From Streptomyces monashensis (GTDB taxonomy: Bacteria > Actinomycetota > Actinomycetes > Streptomycetales > Streptomycetaceae): DNA of 64,000 bases. Positions 63,355 through 64,000 of this stretch are shown here, one piece after another (within the stretch, counting starts at the first letter, position 1; every line of letters begins with the position of its first letter). The position numbers and the translations under genes are program-made. The stretch is taken from positions 62,001 to 126,000 of the forward strand of contig NZ_MLYO01000014.1 of NCBI RefSeq assembly GCF_001866665.1. Reading direction: 5' to 3'. Below the pieces are notes generated by a model. It was not told where the DNA came from. It made no database searches and worked only from the letters and a program-made list of their open reading frames with translations.

Positions 63355-64000
63355 TCAGGCGTCGGCAGCGGCATCGGCAGGGTGGCCGGGCCGGGGTCCG
63401 GGCTCTTCCTCCTGAGGATCCGGCACCAGCGGCAGCGGCTCCCCGGCCGCCAGCGCGGGGTCGTCGACGGAGAACGTCCGCACCCGCCCCGGAGGAGACT
63501 GCGGTGTCTCGAACCGCACCGTCACCCGCCCCAGCCCACTCCCCTGCACCCACCCCGGCCCGTGCTCGGCATGCCGCACGTCCTGTCCGGCCCGCCACTG
63601 CGGGGCGACGGGCTCCGGCGGCTCCACCACGGCCTCGGCCACGACCTCCTCCGGCGTCTTCGCCACCCGCGAGTCCATGGCCTGCGCGAACAGATCCTCC
63701 TGTGTGTAGTCGGCGAGCCCGGAGACGCCCACACCGAGCAGGCGCACCCCGCCCGTGGTGTCGACGGAGTCCAGCAGCCGCGCCGCCGCCTCCCGGACCA
63801 CCGCCGGATCATCCGTGGGCCCCCTGAGCGTCTCCGAACGGGTCAGCGTCGAGAAGTCGTACCGCCGCACCTTCAGCACGATCGTCCGCCCCGACAGCCC
63901 GGCCCCCCGCAGCCGCCCCACGCACCGGTCCGCGAGCCGCTGCACCTCCGTCCCGATCCGCAGCCGGTCATGGATGTCCACGTCGTAGGTGTCCTCGACC
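63355..64000 (-). CDS. dinB: DNA polymerase IV, C-terminal part (continues past the window)
   Basis: The open frame runs off the right edge. The visible 214 residues hold the end of the palm/thumb and the little-finger domain: VEDTYDVDIHDRLRIGTEVQ, SGRTIVLKVRRYDFSTLTRS, and VRLLGVGVSGLADYTQEDLF. A tail with AGQDVRHAEHGPGWVQGSG resembles the C-terminal extension of some actinobacterial Y-family polymerases. It is a translesion polymerase. The catalytic N-terminal part lies outside, so full activity cannot be judged. Confidence 0.88.
   Translation of the reverse strand, partial: VEDTYDVDIHDRLRIGTEVQRLADRCVGRLRGAGLSGRTIVLKVRRYDFSTLTRSETLRGPTDDPAVVREAAARLLDSVDTTGGVRLLGVGVSGLADYTQEDLFAQAMDSRVAKTPEEVVAEAVVEPPEPVAPQWRAGQDVRHAEHGPGWVQGSGLGRVTVRFETPQSPPGRVRTFSVDDPALAAGEPLPLVPDPQEEEPGPRPGHPADAAADA

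Overview
The window is typical high-GC actinobacterial chromosome and almost certainly comes from a Streptomyces. Coding frames carry G or C at nearly every third position, divergent and convergent small operons alternate, and many families are streptomycete favourites (a third EF-Tu, DUF1707, DUF3037 plus a HipA-like kinase, PucR plus xanthine dehydrogenase, MocR, a GH10 xylanase). From memory, the order tuf3 ... lnt ... ung ... gcvP ... dinB resembles the S. coelicolor chromosome around SCO1320-SCO1380; this was not checked. No tRNA, rRNA, CRISPR array or intact transposase was seen.

Layout. 1-1.4 kb is decayed sequence with frameshifted coding remnants. 1.4-23.7 kb is housekeeping and peripheral metabolism: a hotdog thioesterase, secreted or membrane proteins of unknown role, tuf3 with a spermidine-synthase-like gene, an AlkD-type repair protein, a formaldehyde-dehydrogenase-like enzyme, a thiolase divergent from an HxlR regulator, uppP, lnt, a Gfo/Idh oxidoreductase, DinB-fold protein, ung, an oligopeptide-type binding lipoprotein, two SDR enzymes, a HipA-like/DUF3037 pair and a Rieske lipoprotein. 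23.7-31.6 kb holds flavin/PPOX proteins, LysR and MocR regulators and three DMT (EamA) transporters. One EamA gene has what looks like an attenuator: a leaderless 12-codon peptide containing Pro-Pro-Pro, followed by a hairpin that covers the gene's ribosome binding site.

32-38.7 kb is the most accessory part. It has a PadR regulator, repeated TGTCTCA(A/G)CGA elements, two unknown overlapping small genes, GNAT remnants (one with an in-frame internal deletion), MerR/imine-reductase and TetR/membrane-protein pairs, and two close VOC paralogues in inverted orientation that bracket about 2.8 kb. 38.8-43.8 kb has PhzF, a CPBP protease-like protein, a GCS2 glutamate-cysteine ligase-like enzyme and small streptomycete proteins. 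43.9-46.1 kb is a xylan locus in decay: an intact secreted GH10 xylanase, the tail of a sugar ABC permease and a multiply frameshifted GH43 xylosidase gene, with operator-like palindromes still present.

47.2-49.8 kb carries an APC permease and a DUF1707 protein. 49.9-59.6 kb is a coherent molybdenum module. It comprises a MerR/TOBE regulator, PucR, an xdh pair in which the 2Fe-2S and molybdenum subunits are fused, a small molybdopterin-binding oxidoreductase domain, modA-modB-modC with GTGA overlaps and a di-Mop protein. 59.7-62.9 kb is gcvP under a tandem glycine riboswitch. The window closes with a PRC-barrel protein and the C-terminal part of DNA polymerase IV.

A recurring regulatory theme is leaderless transcription. 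About a dozen genes have a TANNNT -10 box ending 6-8 nt before the start codon and no Shine-Dalgarno sequence.
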